Translations under genes and position numbers: made by a program
Notes under the pieces: model-generated
Database searches by the model: none
Told to the model about the DNA's origin: nothing
What the model saw: the letters and a program-made list of their open reading frames with translations, nothing else
In this document: positions 37,303-45,396 of the stretch, piece after piece
Layout: every line of letters begins with the position of its first letter
How positions within the stretch are numbered: the first letter of the stretch is position 1
Source: Lysobacteraceae bacterium SCN 69-320
Lineage (GTDB): Bacteria; Pseudomonadota; Gammaproteobacteria; Xanthomonadales; Rhodanobacteraceae
DNA: 64,000 nucleotides
Assembly: GCA_001725155.1 (NCBI GenBank)
Contig: MEFP01000008.1
Span: 248,001 to 312,000, forward strand
Direction of reading: 5' to 3'

Positions 37303-37773
37303 TCAGGCGGCGCGCTCGATGCGCGCCGCGTAGCAGCCGCGCACGGCGTAGTGCGCGTGTATGTAGTCGACGAGCGGATCGGCCAGCAGCCGTCGTATCG
37401 CCGGCGCGATCGCGTCGCCGTCGGCGAGTTCCGCGACGTGCATCGCATGAGCGGCGTCGAACGCGCGCAGCGAGATCACGCGACGGCGCAGGACCTCGGG
37501 CACTGCGTCGACGAGATCGGCGGCCTGCTCGGCGCCTTCGCGCACGAAGATCGCGTGACTGCTGCGATACGGCGTGTCGGCCGGCTGGTGCAGGTAGTTC
37601 AGCAGGATCAGGCGTTCGCCGGCCTGCGCATCGCGCAGCTCGATGCGGTCGGGGAAGCCCGGCACGCGGTCGGCGACGTGGCGCTGTGCGCCGTGTTCGC
37701 GCAGCGCCGCGTCGGACAGGCCATAGAGGTGAAGGAACGGCGCGGGCGCAAGGCCGCGGATGCGGAAGTTCAT
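37303..37773 (-). CDS. DUF1203 family protein
   Basis: A 156-residue protein with the typical DUF1203 text: start MNFRIRGLAPAPFLHLYGLS, then ADRVPGFPDRIELRDAQAGE, LLNYLHQPADTPYRSSHAIF and VREGAE, ending with VDYIHAHYAVRGCYAARIER. The family has no established function. The in-frame ATG at 37887 is less likely because sequence before 37773 lacks family similarity. It is soluble, with no signal peptide. Confidence 0.8.
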   Translation of the reverse strand: MNFRIRGLAPAPFLHLYGLSDAALREHGAQRHVADRVPGFPDRIELRDAQAGERLILLNYLHQPADTPYRSSHAIFVREGAEQAADLVDAVPEVLRRRVISLRAFDAAHAMHVAELADGDAIAPAIRRLLADPLVDYIHAHYAVRGCYAARIERAA

Positions 37774-37852
37774 CGTGAGGCTCCGGCAAGGATGGTGTGC
37801 CAGCCTCGCCGGCGGCGTCGGGCCATGCCATCCGTTTCCTGCGCGGCGTGAT

Positions 37853-38065
37853 TCAGTCGGCGCGCACGACGCGGCGCAGATGCGCATGCAGTTCGATCAG
37901 CTGCGCGCCGTCCGCATCGGACAGGCCGGCAGCGTCGTTCGCGCTGGCAGCGGCAAGCAGACGGCACAGGCGGCGCGTGGCCGTGGCGTAGCGGTACGGC
38001 CCCGGCGCCGGTTCGGCCGGGCGCCAGGGGCAAAGGGAAAACAACGGAAGCGGTCGATTCGGCAT
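37853..38065 (-). CDS. Possible small hypothetical protein (70 aa)
   Basis: A 70-residue frame between the DUF1203 and GMC genes, same strand. It starts MPNRPLPLFSLCPWRPAEPA and ends in a helical HAHLRRVVRAD. There is no clear ribosome site and no recognised family. Coding status is uncertain. Confidence 0.3.
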   Translation of the reverse strand: MPNRPLPLFSLCPWRPAEPAPGPYRYATATRRLCRLLAAASANDAAGLSDADGAQLIELHAHLRRVVRAD

Positions 38066-38301
38066 GGTCGGGTCTCGCGAGCAGGTGGTGGAAGTGCCGA
38101 TCCGGCGCACGCGGCCGCGTCCCGCCAGGGAGCGGGAGCGACGAAGACGTGGTATCCGGTATCGGTGCTGTCGCTGCGGCGGTGCGCTGCGCACGCCGTC
38201 TGGACGACGCCGCGCAGTATGTGCGCGGCCCATCTCACGGACTGCGATGCCGCGGCGCGGCCCTGCCGCTCGGGAGCGCCGAGGGCCGCCGCGCGCGGGA
38301 T

Positions 38302-39906
38302 TCAGGCGGCTTGCCGCGCCGTGTCGCGTGCGCCGAGCAGCAGGTCGCTGGCGCGTTCGGCGATCATGACCGTCGGCGCGTTGGTATTGCCGCCGGGCAG
38401 TACGGGCATGACCGAGGCGTCGACGACGCGCAGGGCTTCGACGCCGCGCACGCGCAGTTCGCTGTCGACGACGGCTTCGGCGTCGCCGCCCATGCGGCAG
38501 GTGCCTATCGGGTGGTAGATGGATTCGGCCTTGCGCCGGATGAACGCGACGAGATCGGCATCGCTGACCGCGCCGCTGCCCGGGAAGATCTCGTCGCCGC
38601 GATACGCGGCAAACGCCGGCTGGGCCAGGATCTCGCGCGACAGGCGCGCGGCTTCCACGAGCATGCGCAGGTCGAAGCCGTCGGCGTCGCTGAGATAGTT
38701 CGCATGGATCGCGATCTTCTGCGTCGGGTCGGCCGAACGCAGCGCCAGATGGCCGCGGCTGCGCGGGCGCAGCGCGCAGGCGTGCAGCGTATAGCCATAG
38801 CCCGGCAGGCGGTTGCGGCCGTGGTCGTCGAGCAGCGCCGGCACGAAATGAAACTGCAGATCGCAGCGCTCGTCGGGCGCGAGGCGCGAGCGCGCGAAGC
38901 CGCCGGCCTCGGCGATGTTGGACGTGCCGATGCCGCTCCGGCGCAGCAGGAACTGCAGTGCGATCGCGACGTCGTTGGTCCTGTCGTAGGTGATCGGCTG
39001 GGTGCAGCGCGTCAGGGTGCAGATGTCCAGATGGTCCTGCAGGTTGGCGCCGACGCCGGCGCTGTCGACCTCCACGCGGACGCCGTGCGCGCGCAGCGCC
39101 GCGGCCGGGCCTATGCCCGAGAGCATCAGCAGTTGCGGCGAATTCAGCGCGCCGCCGCTCAGGATGACCTGGCCGCCCTCGGCACGCTGCAGGCGCCCGC
39201 GCTGGCGGTACTCGACGCCGACGGCGCGGCCGCCGGCCAGCAGCACGCGCTCGGTGGGCGCATGGGTCAGAACCTGCAGATTCGCGCGTCCGCGCGCCGG
39301 CCGCAGATAGCCCTGCGCGGTGGAGCAGCGTGCGCCGTTTTTCTGCGTGACCTGGTAGTAGCCGAAGCCGCTCTGGCTCGGGCCGTTGAAATCGGCGCTG
39401 ACCGGATGGCCGAGCGAGGCGGCCGCGTCGATCAGTGCCTGCGACAGCGGGTTGTGGTGTCGCAGGTTGGACACGGCCAGCGGACCGTCGCCGCCGTGCA
39501 GGCTGTCGGTGCCGCGCTCGTTGCCTTCGCTGCGGCGGAAGTACGGCAGCACCGCATTCCAGTTCCAGCGCGCGTCGCCGGTCAACTGCGCCCATTCGTC
39601 GTAGTCGCGCGCATCGCCGCGGATGTAGCACATCGCATTGATCGAACTCGAACCGCCGAGCACCTTGCCGCGCGGCCACCAGAGCCGGCGATTGTCGAGC
39701 TGCGTCTCGGGTTCGGTGGAATAATCCCAATTGACGCCTTTTTTACCGACGAGCTTGGCCAGGCCGGCCGGCATGTGGATGAACGGATGCCAGTCGCTGC
39801 CGCCGGCTTCCAGCAGCAGCACGCGGTGGTTCGGATTCGCGCTGAGCCGGTTGGCGAGCACGCAGCCGGCCGATCCCGCGCCGACGATGATGAAGTCGTA
39901 CGTCAT
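38302..39906 (-). CDS. GMC-family FAD-dependent oxidoreductase (choline/alcohol dehydrogenase-like)
   Basis: A 534-residue flavoenzyme. The FAD-binding dinucleotide fold opens the chain (FIIVGAGSAGCVLANRLS), followed by GMC signature 1 (RGKVLGGSSSINAMCYIRG) and signature 2 (GALNSPQLLMLSGIG). The C-terminal catalytic region has the usual His and Asn (YHPIGTCRMG and LPGGNTNAPTVMIAERASD). It most resembles AlkJ/BetA-type dehydrogenases, which oxidise alcohols to aldehydes and pass electrons to the quinone pool. The substrate is undetermined. Confidence 0.92.
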   Translation of the reverse strand: MTYDFIIVGAGSAGCVLANRLSANPNHRVLLLEAGGSDWHPFIHMPAGLAKLVGKKGVNWDYSTEPETQLDNRRLWWPRGKVLGGSSSINAMCYIRGDARDYDEWAQLTGDARWNWNAVLPYFRRSEGNERGTDSLHGGDGPLAVSNLRHHNPLSQALIDAAASLGHPVSADFNGPSQSGFGYYQVTQKNGARCSTAQGYLRPARGRANLQVLTHAPTERVLLAGGRAVGVEYRQRGRLQRAEGGQVILSGGALNSPQLLMLSGIGPAAALRAHGVRVEVDSAGVGANLQDHLDICTLTRCTQPITYDRTNDVAIALQFLLRRSGIGTSNIAEAGGFARSRLAPDERCDLQFHFVPALLDDHGRNRLPGYGYTLHACALRPRSRGHLALRSADPTQKIAIHANYLSDADGFDLRMLVEAARLSREILAQPAFAAYRGDEIFPGSGAVSDADLVAFIRRKAESIYHPIGTCRMGGDAEAVVDSELRVRGVEALRVVDASVMPVLPGGNTNAPTVMIAERASDLLLGARDTARQAA

Positions 39907-40113
39907 TGCCTGTGCCGTGGGGAGGATCGGGCGAGGCTAGGAGCGGGGGCTAGAGCAGATGCTCCATCGCAGTGCAGCATCGCGGCTCGCGCGTACCCGT
40001 CCGTGGGGCCCGCCGGTGCCGTCGATCGACGGCAATCCGCGGATTGTCGCAGGCCGGCCTCCGCGCGGCGCAGCGATGCGGAAGTCCGGAGGCGTTGCCG
40101 ATCAGGAAATTGC

Positions 40114-40624
40114 ATGTCGTCGCTGCCGTTGTCTGTGGGCCGGATCCTGTCCCTGCTCGCGCTGCTCGTGATGGCTTCCGTCGCGCAGGCGCAGGTGCCG
40201 GCGGCGTTGCCCTGGCCCAACGTCGCCCTGCGCTCGACCGGCGAGGTCAGCTCGATGGCGCGGCAGCCCGACGGCAGCGCGCCGCTCGTGGGCGATGCAG
40301 CCGCATCAATGGCCAGTTGATGCAGGGCTGCGGCGCGAGACTGTCGGCGGATCCGTCGCCGGTCGCCGATGCGAACTGGTACCGGGTTTACCGTTGCGGG
40401 TATGCGCCGACGTTCGGTTCACGCGGATCGACGGCGAGCCGCGCAATTCCGTTGCCGAGCTGTCGCCCGACGGCGGTGCTGTGCCCGACAGCTGGATCGC
40501 GCCGGTCGGTGGGTCCCGCCTGTTGCTGGCGCCGGAGCGGATCTACCTTGCGCCGCGCCGTTACGGTGTCGTGGCCTATCCGCTGAACATCGGCGACAGG
40601 ATCTTCGCGACGCATTTCGACTGA
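40114..40624 (+). pseudogene. Decayed Delta-60-repeat (DUF5122) secreted protein
   Basis: Three reading frames together form one recognisable protein. Frame 1 (from ATG 40114, AGGAAA upstream) gives a signal peptide ending VAQAQ and the first half of a repeat (MARQPDGSA), with a stop at 40318-40320. A second frame continues with INGQLMQGCGARLSADPSP and ANWYRVYRCGYAPTF. A third gives FTRIDGEPRNSVAELSPDGG and the C-terminus DRIFATHFD. The order matches Delta-60 propeller repeats (QPDG, GGxFxRINGxxR, RLxxDG). At least two frameshifts are needed and only about two repeats remain, so it is a short, broken remnant. Sequencing error in a GC-rich tract is the alternative. Confidence 0.7.
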
Positions 40625-40647
40625 AAAACCGGCGAGCGGCGTTCGTG

Positions 40648-41451
40648 CTAGGCCAGCACCTCGACTGCATCGCCGAGCGCGATCGTGCCGCGGCCGCGCG
40701 GAATCAGGTTCTGGCCGAAGGTGACGCCGGCGGCCGTGCGCCGGTAGCCGGTCAGGGTCTTCAGCGGTTCGCCGTCGGCATTGCGTTGGCCGCGCTGCGG
40801 ATCGACCGTCGTGAACACGCAGCGCGTGCAGGGCTTGACCACGTCGAACTCGACGTCGCCGATGCGGATGCGCTTCCAGTCGTCTTCCGCATGCGGCGCG
40901 GTGCCGGCGACGACGAGGTTGGGCCGGAAGCGCCGCATGTCGACGGGTTCGGCCAGGCGCGCGTTCAGCGCGTCCAGGGCCGCGGCGGAAATCAGCAGCT
41001 GCGGATAGCCGTCGGCGAAACTGACTTCGTCGCCGGGGCGGCCGTAATCGGGACTGACCGCGCGATGAGCGGCCTCGTCCATGTGGACCAGCGACAGCTC
41101 GGCGCCGAGGAAGCGGCTGAACCAGGCATCCGCAGCTGCTTCGGCGGGCAGCGCATCGACGGGCGAGCGCCAGACCTCGACGCGGCGGCGCGGCGCATCG
41201 GCGGGCGGGATCGCGATTTCCAGCGGCGGCATGTCGGGCGCTTCGAGACGCAGACCCTGGGCCAGCGGCGTCGCGCGGATCAGCGGCATGCGCGCGTACA
41301 GGCGGCCAGTCACGAACTTGCCGGCCGCATCGACGACGAGCCAGCGCCGGTCGCCGGCGAGGCCGCGGGCTTCGACCTGGGCCGATGCCGGCGCGAGCGC
41401 GGCGCAGGACTTGACCGGATAGACGTAGAGCGCCGAGAGCGAGGCTGACAT
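40648..41451 (-). CDS. MOSC domain protein (YcbX/mARC-like)
   Basis: A 267-residue protein with an N-terminal MOSC beta-barrel (ALYVYPVKSCAALAPASAQV, GLAGDRRWLVVD) and the C-terminal MOSC domain (RFRPNLVVAG; VKPCTRCVFTTVDPQRG with the conserved Cys; YRRTAAGVTFGQNLIPRG). Relatives such as YcbX and mitochondrial mARC bind molybdenum cofactor at the conserved Cys and reduce N-hydroxylated compounds. No fused ferredoxin domain is present, so a separate electron donor would be required. ATG 41451 fits the family N-terminus. Confidence 0.88.
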   Translation of the reverse strand: MSASLSALYVYPVKSCAALAPASAQVEARGLAGDRRWLVVDAAGKFVTGRLYARMPLIRATPLAQGLRLEAPDMPPLEIAIPPADAPRRRVEVWRSPVDALPAEAAADAWFSRFLGAELSLVHMDEAAHRAVSPDYGRPGDEVSFADGYPQLLISAAALDALNARLAEPVDMRRFRPNLVVAGTAPHAEDDWKRIRIGDVEFDVVKPCTRCVFTTVDPQRGQRNADGEPLKTLTGYRRTAAGVTFGQNLIPRGRGTIALGDAVEVLA

Positions 41452-41472
41452 GGGCCGATTATGCCGTGTCCC

Positions 41473-41499
41473 TTGACGGTCGCGTGCGCATGCTAGGCT
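41473..41499 (+). promoter_or_regulatory. Possible promoter of nucleotide-transporter-like gene
   Basis: TTGACG (41473-41478) and an extended -10-like TGCTAGGCT ending at 41499, with 15 nt between hexamers; 31 nt before the start codon. Confidence 0.35.
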
Positions 41500-41530
41500 T
41501 GCGCCGCCCCAGCCCGGCCGCGGAATCGGC

Positions 41531-42820
41531 ATGCGTTCTCTGTTCGTCAAGCTGCAAACCTATCTGCGCGACACGGTCAAAGGCCACGAATGGGCGGCGC
41601 TGCTCGTCTCGGCGGCCTATTTCTTCTGTGTGCTCGCGAGCTACTACATCATCCGTCCGGTGCGCGACCAGCTATCCGCCGCGGCCGGTTCCACGCAGCT
41701 GCCGATCTTCTATCTCGCCGTACTCGTCGCGACGCTGCTGCTGACGCCGCTGTTCGGCATGCTCGCCGCGCGCTTCCGGCGCAGCCAGTTCGTGCCGGCG
41801 GTCTACGCCATCGTCGCATTGCTGACCATGGCCTTCATCCCGCTGTTCGCGCTGCAGGAGCGCATCAGCGCGACCGTTCTGGGCACTCTGTTCTTCATCT
41901 GGGCCAGCGTGTTCAACCTGCTGATCGTCGCGCTGTTCTGGAGTTTCATGGCGGACATCTTCGACCGCGCCCAGGCGCGGCGGCTGTTTCCGCTGATCGC
42001 GATCGGCGGCGCCGTCGGCGCCATCGTGGGCCCCGCGCTGACCAAGGCGCTCGTGTTCGTCGTCGGCGTGCAGGGACTGCTCGTGGTGTCGGGCGTGCTG
42101 CTGATGCTGTGCATCGCCTGCATCTACTGGCTGCTCGGCTGGGCGCGGCGCAATCCGGTCGCCGGCGAACCCGATCGTGACCAGCGCGTGATCGGCGGCA
42201 GCGTGATCGCCGGCGCGATAGAAACCCTGCGTTCGCCGTTCCTGCGCCGCGTGGCCCTGCTGATGCTGCTCGGCGACTGCGTGGGCACGGTGATCTACGC
42301 GTTCCTCGCCGACTACAACCGCGCGATGTTCCCGACGCGCGAGGCCGGCATCGCGTTCGCGTCCAGCCTCGATCTGGCGACCAACGTCCTGCAGATCCTG
42401 TTCCAGCTGTTCCTGACGCGCGAAATCATGGTGCGCCTCGGGCCCATCGCTGCGCTCGTGCTCGACGGCATCGTCAAGGCGCTGATGCTGGTCGGGCTCG
42501 TCGTGTTCGGTCCGGGCTGGATCGCCGTCGTCGCGGTGGTCACGCGCGCGAGTGCCTACGGCATCTTCAAGCCTGCGGCCGATTCGCTGTACACCGAGGT
42601 CGATGCGGAAACGCGCTACAAGGCCAAGAACTTCATCGATACCTCGGTCTGGCGTTTCGGCGATCTGGCCGTGACCAGCACCTTGAACCTGCTGCGCAGC
42701 CTCGGCGTCGCGACCGGCGGGCTTGCGCTGATGGCCGCCTTCGCCGGCCTGTCTTCGGCCTGGGTCGGCTGGCGCATGCGCAGGGCGCTGCCGTCGGCGG
42801 CGCTGAAGACCGAAGGCTGA
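41531..42820 (+). CDS. MFS-type NTP/NDP exchange transporter-like protein
   Basis: A 429-residue membrane protein with about 12 TMs. The N-terminal helix is amphipathic and the first TM region has SAAYFFCVLASYYIIRPVRDQLS, typical of the Tlc/nucleotide-exchanger-like branch of the major facilitator superfamily. Another family feature is IFDRAQARRLFPLIAIGGAVGAIVGP, and FNLLIVALFWSFMAD lies just before it. Canonical Tlc carriers import ATP in intracellular bacteria and plastids. Free-living bacteria carry relatives of unknown substrate, so no nucleotide function should be assumed. A GC hairpin overlaps the stop codon. Confidence 0.75.
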   Translation: MRSLFVKLQTYLRDTVKGHEWAALLVSAAYFFCVLASYYIIRPVRDQLSAAAGSTQLPIFYLAVLVATLLLTPLFGMLAARFRRSQFVPAVYAIVALLTMAFIPLFALQERISATVLGTLFFIWASVFNLLIVALFWSFMADIFDRAQARRLFPLIAIGGAVGAIVGPALTKALVFVVGVQGLLVVSGVLLMLCIACIYWLLGWARRNPVAGEPDRDQRVIGGSVIAGAIETLRSPFLRRVALLMLLGDCVGTVIYAFLADYNRAMFPTREAGIAFASSLDLATNVLQILFQLFLTREIMVRLGPIAALVLDGIVKALMLVGLVVFGPGWIAVVAVVTRASAYGIFKPAADSLYTEVDAETRYKAKNFIDTSVWRFGDLAVTSTLNLLRSLGVATGGLALMAAFAGLSSAWVGWRMRRALPSAALKTEG

Positions 42821-42843
42821 CGGCCGCCGTTGCGGCGGCCGTC
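42819..42843 (+). terminator. GC-only hairpin overlapping transporter stop codon
   Basis: GACGGCCGCC, loop GTTGC, GGCGGCCGTC, no U-run. It may act as a weak terminator or transcript-end stabiliser. Confidence 0.4.
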
Positions 42844-42913
42844 GAGGCGGCGCTTCACCGCAGGATCAGCATGACGGCGCGACCGATCCGGCTCCTGCAG
42901 TCCGGCGCTTCGG

Positions 42914-43990
42914 TCACGGTGTCTGGAAGCCGTTGCGGAAAATGTAGTCCGGCGGTCCGGCCGGTATGCCGAACGGAATGCCGACCGTCGTCGGACTCAC
43001 GTTGGTGCCTTCCAGCACGCTGGCCGGCGCGAGGTTGCCGGCCACGCCGACCGAGTAGTTGAACAGAACGGCGCGGTTGTTCGCCGGATTGGAGCCGCCC
43101 GGAACGGTGACCATCAGGCGTGAGGTGTACGGATCGAAACCTATGCCCGAGAAATAGCGGCCGTCCGGCAGGTTGAGCTGGGTCGAGCCGCCTTCGATCG
43201 TGTCGATCGGCAGCGCGTCGCCGCTGGCCGTGTCGACGAAGATCGCAATGCTGCCCGTACGCACGCCGCCGACGGGCGGTGCCTGACGCAGTACGAACAG
43301 ACGGCGCGAGGTGAGGTCGTAGGCCAGTCCGACCGCGTTGGCCACGCCGTTCCCGGTCAGCATGCGCGTGGGTGGGACGGTGCCGTTTGCCGTGCGTGCG
43401 TGGAACACGATGCGCGTGTTCGACGCCGACGCCGGATCGTAGTCCTTGACCGCGTATTCGTCGGTGGCCGGGATGTAGATCAGCGCCGTCGGATTGTTGA
43501 GCTTCGTCGTCGTGTCGGCGCCGCCGCCCCAGCTGATGCCGCGGATGCGCGCGACGCTGTTGCCGTTGGCGTGCAGCGGATAGGTGTAGATGCAGCAGTT
43601 GGACGCGATCACGCCGAGTTCGTCGTGGGCCGCGACCGGCGCGTTCGCGCGCGTCTGCGCGAGCTGCGGCGGATTGATCACGCGGATCGGGGCGACGTCG
43701 CCGGTGGCGAAGGCGGGATAGACGCGGATCGCCTGGCCGCCGAAATCCGATATGTAGACGACGCGTTCGTTCGGTTCATAGACGCCGAACATCGGTTGAT
43801 ACAGCTGCGTGGCCGGACCGGAGATCTCGCCGATCGGCGCGGTGGTGCCCGTGGCGTTGGGATGGAAATGGCGCAGTGGATGGTTCTGGCCGGCGCTCGC
43901 GGCGAACCCGCCGAGCATCATGTCGGCATGGACGGGATCCGCCGCGATCGCCGCGACGGTCAGCAGGCTGGCGAGGGCAGAGCGACGCAT
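42914..43990 (-). CDS. Secreted propeller-like protein A of a tandem pair, IFxxGF tail
   Basis: A 358-residue exported protein (signal peptide about 1-22). The body is beta-rich with propeller-like blades: MFGVYEPNERVVYISDFGGQ, AIRVYPAFATGDVAPIRVIN, RLFVLRQAPP, GIGFDPYTSRLMVTV. A vicinal cysteine pair occurs in IASNCCIYTYPLHANGN. The tail is DYIFRNGFQTP. The minus-strand neighbour at 44124-45212 is a clear paralogue. No known catalytic motif was recognised; NHL/YncE-like folds often bind polymers or serve as surface adhesins. Confidence 0.75.
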   Translation of the reverse strand: MRRSALASLLTVAAIAADPVHADMMLGGFAASAGQNHPLRHFHPNATGTTAPIGEISGPATQLYQPMFGVYEPNERVVYISDFGGQAIRVYPAFATGDVAPIRVINPPQLAQTRANAPVAAHDELGVIASNCCIYTYPLHANGNSVARIRGISWGGGADTTTKLNNPTALIYIPATDEYAVKDYDPASASNTRIVFHARTANGTVPPTRMLTGNGVANAVGLAYDLTSRRLFVLRQAPPVGGVRTGSIAIFVDTASGDALPIDTIEGGSTQLNLPDGRYFSGIGFDPYTSRLMVTVPGGSNPANNRAVLFNYSVGVAGNLAPASVLEGTNVSPTTVGIPFGIPAGPPDYIFRNGFQTP

Positions 43991-44123
43991 GGCAGGGATT
44001 TCCGTGAGAGTTGCCCCCTGCTACGGCAAAACGGGTCGGAACTCCCAACCCGTTTCGTCCGAAACACTGCCGTCGCCGGTGTCGCGCGGTCAGATCCGAT
44101 CGGCGCAGTACCGCCAGCCGTGC

Positions 44124-45212
44124 TCAGTGCGCCTGCTGGGCCGGCTCGAAACCGCTGCGGAAGATGATCTCGGCCGGCACGCCGAAGGGAGTGCCCGGAT
44201 AGTACGGACTGACGTTGCTGCCCTGCAGCTGGCGCACCGGAGCGATGTTGCCGCCGACCCCGGCGGCGTAGTCGAACAGGATCACGCGGTTCAGGGCGGC
44301 ATTGCCCGAGTTGTCGTTGCTGCTGGCCATCAGGCGCGACGTATACGGGTCGAAGCCCAGACCGGCCCAGTACTGGCCCACGATCAGATCGAGCTGCGTC
44401 GCCTCGCCTTCGATGACGGTCAGCGGCTGGGCATCGCCGCTGGCGCTTTCGTCGAAGACGGCGATGCTGCCGTGCTGCACGTCGTTGACGTCGGGCGGCG
44501 CCTGACGCAGCACGAACAGCCGGTGCGTGGCGCGGTCGTGCGCGAGGCCGACCGCATGAGCCACGCCGGCGCCGGTCAGCAGGCGCGTCGGCGCGACGTT
44601 GCCGTTGGCCGTGCGCGCGTGGAAGACGAGGCGCGTCGCCTGCGGCGGCGCCGGATCGTTGTCGATGACCGCGTATTCGTCGCTGCCGGGCAGATACGTC
44701 AGCGCGTTCGGGTTATAGAGTCTGGTCGTCGAGTTGCTGCTGCCGCCCCAGTCGATGGCGCGGATCGCCGACACGTCGTTGCCGTCGGCGTGCAGCGGAA
44801 AGGTCGCGATACAGCAGTTGGAGACGATCACGCCGAGCTCGCCGTGGGCCGACACCGGGGCGTTGGCGCGCGTCTGCGCGATGGAGGACGGGTTGATCAC
44901 GCGGATCGGGGCGGCATTGCCGGTCGCGGTTGCGGAATAGACGCGGATCGCTCGGCCATCGAAGTCCGAAACGTAGACGACGCCTTCGTCGGGTTCGTAG
45001 ACGCCGAATGCGGGCTGATAGAGCTGCGTGTCCGGACCGGCGATCTGGCCGATCGGGGCGTCGTCGCCCTGCGCATCGGCCGAGAAACGGCGGAGCGGGT
45101 TGCCCTGGGCGGTCGACGGGCCGTAGCCGCCGATCATCATCTCAGCGTGGAGGGGCGAGGCGGCTGCGGCGGCGGCAAGCAGGCAGGCGGCTGGAAGAAC
45201 GGTGCTGCACAT
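44124..45212 (-). CDS. Secreted propeller-like protein B of a tandem pair, IFxxGF tail
   Basis: A 362-residue paralogue of the next gene downstream, alignable over the full length. Shared text includes TQLYQPAFGVYEPDEGVVYV, SDFDGRAIRVYSATATGN, VSNCCIATFPLHADGN, LFVLRQAPP and GFDPYTSRLMAS. The same Cys-Cys pair is present, and the tail is EIIFRSGFEPAQQAH, slightly longer than in the paralogue. The ATG at 45212 gives a proper signal peptide (AACLLAAAAAASPLHA), but its ribosome site is weak and ATG 45272 is an alternative. The duplication is old enough for many substitutions. Function is unknown. Confidence 0.75.
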   Translation of the reverse strand: MCSTVLPAACLLAAAAAASPLHAEMMIGGYGPSTAQGNPLRRFSADAQGDDAPIGQIAGPDTQLYQPAFGVYEPDEGVVYVSDFDGRAIRVYSATATGNAAPIRVINPSSIAQTRANAPVSAHGELGVIVSNCCIATFPLHADGNDVSAIRAIDWGGSSNSTTRLYNPNALTYLPGSDEYAVIDNDPAPPQATRLVFHARTANGNVAPTRLLTGAGVAHAVGLAHDRATHRLFVLRQAPPDVNDVQHGSIAVFDESASGDAQPLTVIEGEATQLDLIVGQYWAGLGFDPYTSRLMASSNDNSGNAALNRVILFDYAAGVGGNIAPVRQLQGSNVSPYYPGTPFGVPAEIIFRSGFEPAQQAH

Positions 45213-45396
45213 GGCGTGGAATCCAGGGGGAGTCGTGCTGCTTCGACGGCAAAGCGTGTTCGAAGCCCTCATCCCGTTCCGTTCTGCGTGCATGGCGGCG
45301 GCCGCGGGCCGCCGCGCATCGCCGGGGCGTGGATGAACCCCGTAGACTCGGCGCCGTCGTTGCAGCAGTCCCTTCGTCGCGCTCAGGGAGTCGGTC

